Shown: one piece after another, positions 61,909-64,000 of the stretch
How the letters are laid out: each line of letters opens with the position of its first letter
Position numbering within the stretch: position 1 is the first letter of the stretch
From: Achromobacter xylosoxidans
Lineage (GTDB): Bacteria > Pseudomonadota > Gammaproteobacteria > Burkholderiales > Burkholderiaceae_B
NCBI RefSeq assembly: GCF_014490035.1
Contig: NZ_CP061008.1
Span: 5,270,001-5,334,000 of the forward strand
Reading direction: 5' to 3'
DNA: 64,000 nt
Position numbers and translations under genes: made by a program
The notes under the pieces: generated by a model
The model's database searches: none
Seen by the model: the letters and a program-made list of their open reading frames with translations, nothing else
Told to the model about the DNA's origin: nothing

Positions 61909-63334
61909 ATCCGCCAGGCCCGCCGCCGCGCAGGGCCGCATCTCGATCAAGCGCCGCCTGCTGGCCATGCTGCTGGCGCTGTTCGTCGCCGCCCTGGCCA
62001 CGCTCTACCTGCTGGTGCGCGGCTACGCCAATCAGACTGCCGACACCACCTACGACCAGTTGCTGCGTGCCTCGGTGCTGTCCATCGCCGACAGCCTGCA
62101 GCTGGTGCAGGGCGAGTGGCGCATGGATATGCCCTACGCCTCGCTGGCGCTGCTGGAACAGGCGCCGCGCGACCGCGTGTTCTATCGCGTCGGCGACGCC
62201 GGCGGCGCGCTGATTTCCGGCTACGCGGATCTGCCCGCGCCGCCCGGACGCGGCAACGACGGCTCTGCTTATTCGCCCCGGCTGTACGACGCCAGCTACC
62301 AGGGCGAACCGGTGCGCATCGCCTGGATGGAACGCAAGATCGCCGGTCCCCGCAATGCCGAGACCGCCCTCATCCAGGTCGCGCAGACCCGCGAAGCGCG
62401 CAACGCGCTGGCGGCGGGCATCTTGTGGCAAGGCACGCTGGCGCTGATCGGCTTTACCGCCGCGGCGCTTGCGCTGGCCTACTGGGGCCTGCTGCGGTCG
62501 CTGTCGCCCATCCGCCGCATCGAACGCGAACTGGCTGTCCGCAACGCGTCGGACCTGCATCCCATCGCCGCTCCCGTGCCCGAGGAACTCGACACGCTGG
62601 TGCACTCGCTTGACGGCTTCATGGCGCGCCTGTCGGAAAACCTCGACACCCTGCGCCTCTTCATCGCCGAGGCCGCCCATCAGCTGCGCACGCCGCTGGC
62701 CGCGCTGCACGCGCAGATGGAAGTGGCGTTGGACGAGGAGGACCCCGCCGAACAACGTCGCAGCCTGCTGGCCGTGCTGCGCAACGCCGAGAAACTCTCG
62801 CGCCTGGTGAACCAGCTGCTGAGCGACGCCAGCGTCATCCACCGCAGCAACGTGCGCCAGTTCCAGCCGGTGGACCTGGCCGAGCTGCTGCGCCAGGCGG
62901 TGTATGACACGGTCCCGCAAGCCGATCCCCAACCCGATGTGCGCCTGCATCTGCCCGTTACGGCGCCCGGCAGTCCCCCCACCGTGCTGGGCGACAGCCT
63001 GATGCTGCGCGAAGCCTTCAAGAACCTCATCGACAACGCCCTGCGCCACGGCGCCACGGAAGAGGGCCACATCGACGTGCGGCTGGAGCCGCAGGACGCA
63101 GGCTGGCGCATATCCGTATCCGACCAGGGTCCAGGCATTCCCCCGGCGCTGGCCAACGCCGCCTTCGAGCGCTTCGTGCGCGGCCCCAACCCGCGCGCGC
63201 CCGGCGCCGGGCTGGGCCTGTCCATCATCAAGCGCGTGGTCGACATCCATCAGGGCCGGCTGGCCCTGAGCAACCGCGTGGGCGGCGGCCTGGACGCCGT
63301 GGTCACGCTGCCGCCCCGACCCCATGAAGCTTGA
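61865..63334 (+). CDS. tctE: Sensor histidine kinase, TctE-like
   Basis: A 489-residue membrane kinase. Two membrane segments (about residues 31-51 and 187-208) bracket a periplasmic TctE-type sensor domain, followed by a HAMP-like stretch, the phosphoacceptor His-272 in EAAHQLRTPLAAL, and N, G1 and G2 boxes (NLIDNALRHG, SDQGPGIP, GAGLGLSI). It starts inside the regulator gene and ends 11 bases into the following binding-protein gene, so all three are coupled. Confidence 0.9.
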   Translation: MTTTAPPRPAPAGSESARPAAAQGRISIKRRLLAMLLALFVAALATLYLLVRGYANQTADTTYDQLLRASVLSIADSLQLVQGEWRMDMPYASLALLEQAPRDRVFYRVGDAGGALISGYADLPAPPGRGNDGSAYSPRLYDASYQGEPVRIAWMERKIAGPRNAETALIQVAQTREARNALAAGILWQGTLALIGFTAAALALAYWGLLRSLSPIRRIERELAVRNASDLHPIAAPVPEELDTLVHSLDGFMARLSENLDTLRLFIAEAAHQLRTPLAALHAQMEVALDEEDPAEQRRSLLAVLRNAEKLSRLVNQLLSDASVIHRSNVRQFQPVDLAELLRQAVYDTVPQADPQPDVRLHLPVTAPGSPPTVLGDSLMLREAFKNLIDNALRHGATEEGHIDVRLEPQDAGWRISVSDQGPGIPPALANAAFERFVRGPNPRAPGAGLGLSIIKRVVDIHQGRLALSNRVGGGLDAVVTLPPRPHEA

Positions 63335-64000
63335 TCTCCTGAAACCCCTGCGCCTGCTGGCGGCGCTGGCCGCGCTGCTGCCCTTTGCTGCCGGCAACGC
63401 CGCGGAAACCAGCGCCGGCGGCCTGACGCTGGGACCCGCCGACAGCAGGAACGTATTGGTCGTGCATGCCTCCAACAGCGTGCAGGTGTTCCGCGGCGTG
63501 CTGGAAGACTTCAGCAGGTTCAACCCCGGCCTGCGCCTGGAGTACACCGAGCTGTCCACGCAGGAGCTGTATGCCGGGACGGTCTCCCGCGCCACGCCGG
63601 CGGCCACCACCCGGTCCGGGCCCGACATCGTCATCAGCAGCGCCATGGACCTGCAGACCAAGCTGGTCAACGACGGCTACGCGCAACCCCACATCTCGCC
63701 GGAGACCCGCGCCCTGCCGGCCTGGGCCAACTGGCGCGACGAGGTCTTCAGCATCGGCACCGATCCCATCGTCATGGTCTACAACACCCGCAAGCTCGCG
63801 CCCGCGCGGGCGCCGCGCACCCGGCGCGAGCTGCTGTCCCTGCTGCAGGCGCCGGACCAGCCCCTGGCCGGCGCCATCTCCACCTACGATGTCGAGGGCA
63901 GCGGCATCGGCTACCTGGCGGCCACGCAGGACACGCGGCTGGACAGCATGGCCGGCGCGCTGCTGGCCGAACTGGGCCGCAACCGCGTCGCCGTGCATGC
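63324..64000 (+). CDS. Periplasmic solute-binding protein, FbpA/extracellular type, truncated by window edge
   Basis: An open frame from the ATG at 63324, overlapping the kinase stop by 11 bases, runs to the window end without a stop (225 residues seen). It has a signal peptide ending AGNAAE and a type 2 binding-protein fold: VLVVHASNSVQVFRGVLEDFSRFNPGLRLEYTELSTQELYAGTV, PDIVISSAMDLQTKLVNDGYA and FSIGTDPIVMVYNTRKL, like FbpA/AfuA-type iron or small-molecule receptors. Its place after a sensor kinase suggests that it delivers a ligand signal to the kinase, or serves a linked transporter beyond the window. Confidence 0.85.
   Translation, partial: MKLDLLKPLRLLAALAALLPFAAGNAAETSAGGLTLGPADSRNVLVVHASNSVQVFRGVLEDFSRFNPGLRLEYTELSTQELYAGTVSRATPAATTRSGPDIVISSAMDLQTKLVNDGYAQPHISPETRALPAWANWRDEVFSIGTDPIVMVYNTRKLAPARAPRTRRELLSLLQAPDQPLAGAISTYDVEGSGIGYLAATQDTRLDSMAGALLAELGRNRVAVH

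Overview
The window is GC-rich chromosomal DNA (about two thirds GC by eye) with tightly packed, often overlapping genes. The many Bug/TctC-type solute-binding proteins, the PhaB-like reductase, the NorR/YtfE pair and the TctDE-like two-component system point to a betaproteobacterium of the Alcaligenaceae, most likely Achromobacter or a close Bordetella relative. This is inferred from gene content; I see no rRNA, tRNA, IS element, phage gene or CRISPR array.

Layout. 1-16110 is an efflux region: the tail of one outer-membrane efflux gene, a complete RND operon on the minus strand that ends in a Cys-rich ArsR/SufR-like regulator gene, a BetT-type choline transporter, a VOC protein, and a TetR gene divergent from a second complete RND operon. 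16157-19848 holds an IclR regulator divergent from a Bug binding protein and two NodB-fold deacetylases, the second of which has lost its metal ligands. 19969-33296 is a peptide/amide uptake region: a C45 Ntn-hydrolase, two paralogous family-5 binding proteins, one DppBC-plus-fused-DppDF importer, an alpha/beta hydrolase and a GntR regulator. It is interrupted by a ureide-type block (GntR, ureidoglycolate lyase, PuuE, Bug protein) and by a palindrome-rich non-coding element. Three promoters in this region carry the same palindrome, TTGGCGCCAA, so they probably form one regulon.

33499-37279 holds a DUF808 membrane protein, a DUF1272 zinc-ribbon protein and a nitric-oxide module (YtfE di-iron repair protein divergent from NorR). 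Between those two genes lie three GT-N7-AC NorR sites, a sigma-54 promoter and an FNR-like box.

37328-53951 (perhaps to 54647) is the most interesting part: 15 or 16 structural genes arranged around a LacI-type regulator with a perfect operator. It encodes taurine/sulfonate-type ABC uptake (two binding proteins, two mirrored permease pairs, one ATPase), a HisD/HpsN-like dehydrogenase, two SDRs, a zinc alcohol dehydrogenase, a YihU-like reductase, a VOC protein, a fused E1 alpha-beta thiamine-diphosphate dehydrogenase and an AcoC-like lipoyl/hydrolase protein. I infer catabolism of a C3 organosulfonate or similar hydroxylated acid, possibly with acyloin cleavage.

54678-58009 is a LysR/sulfatase/Bug operon, 58134-58808 a RelE/XRE-type toxin-antitoxin pair, and 58836-64000 a citrate-type transporter and PhaB-like reductase divergent from a TctDE-like system followed by a binding protein cut by the window edge.
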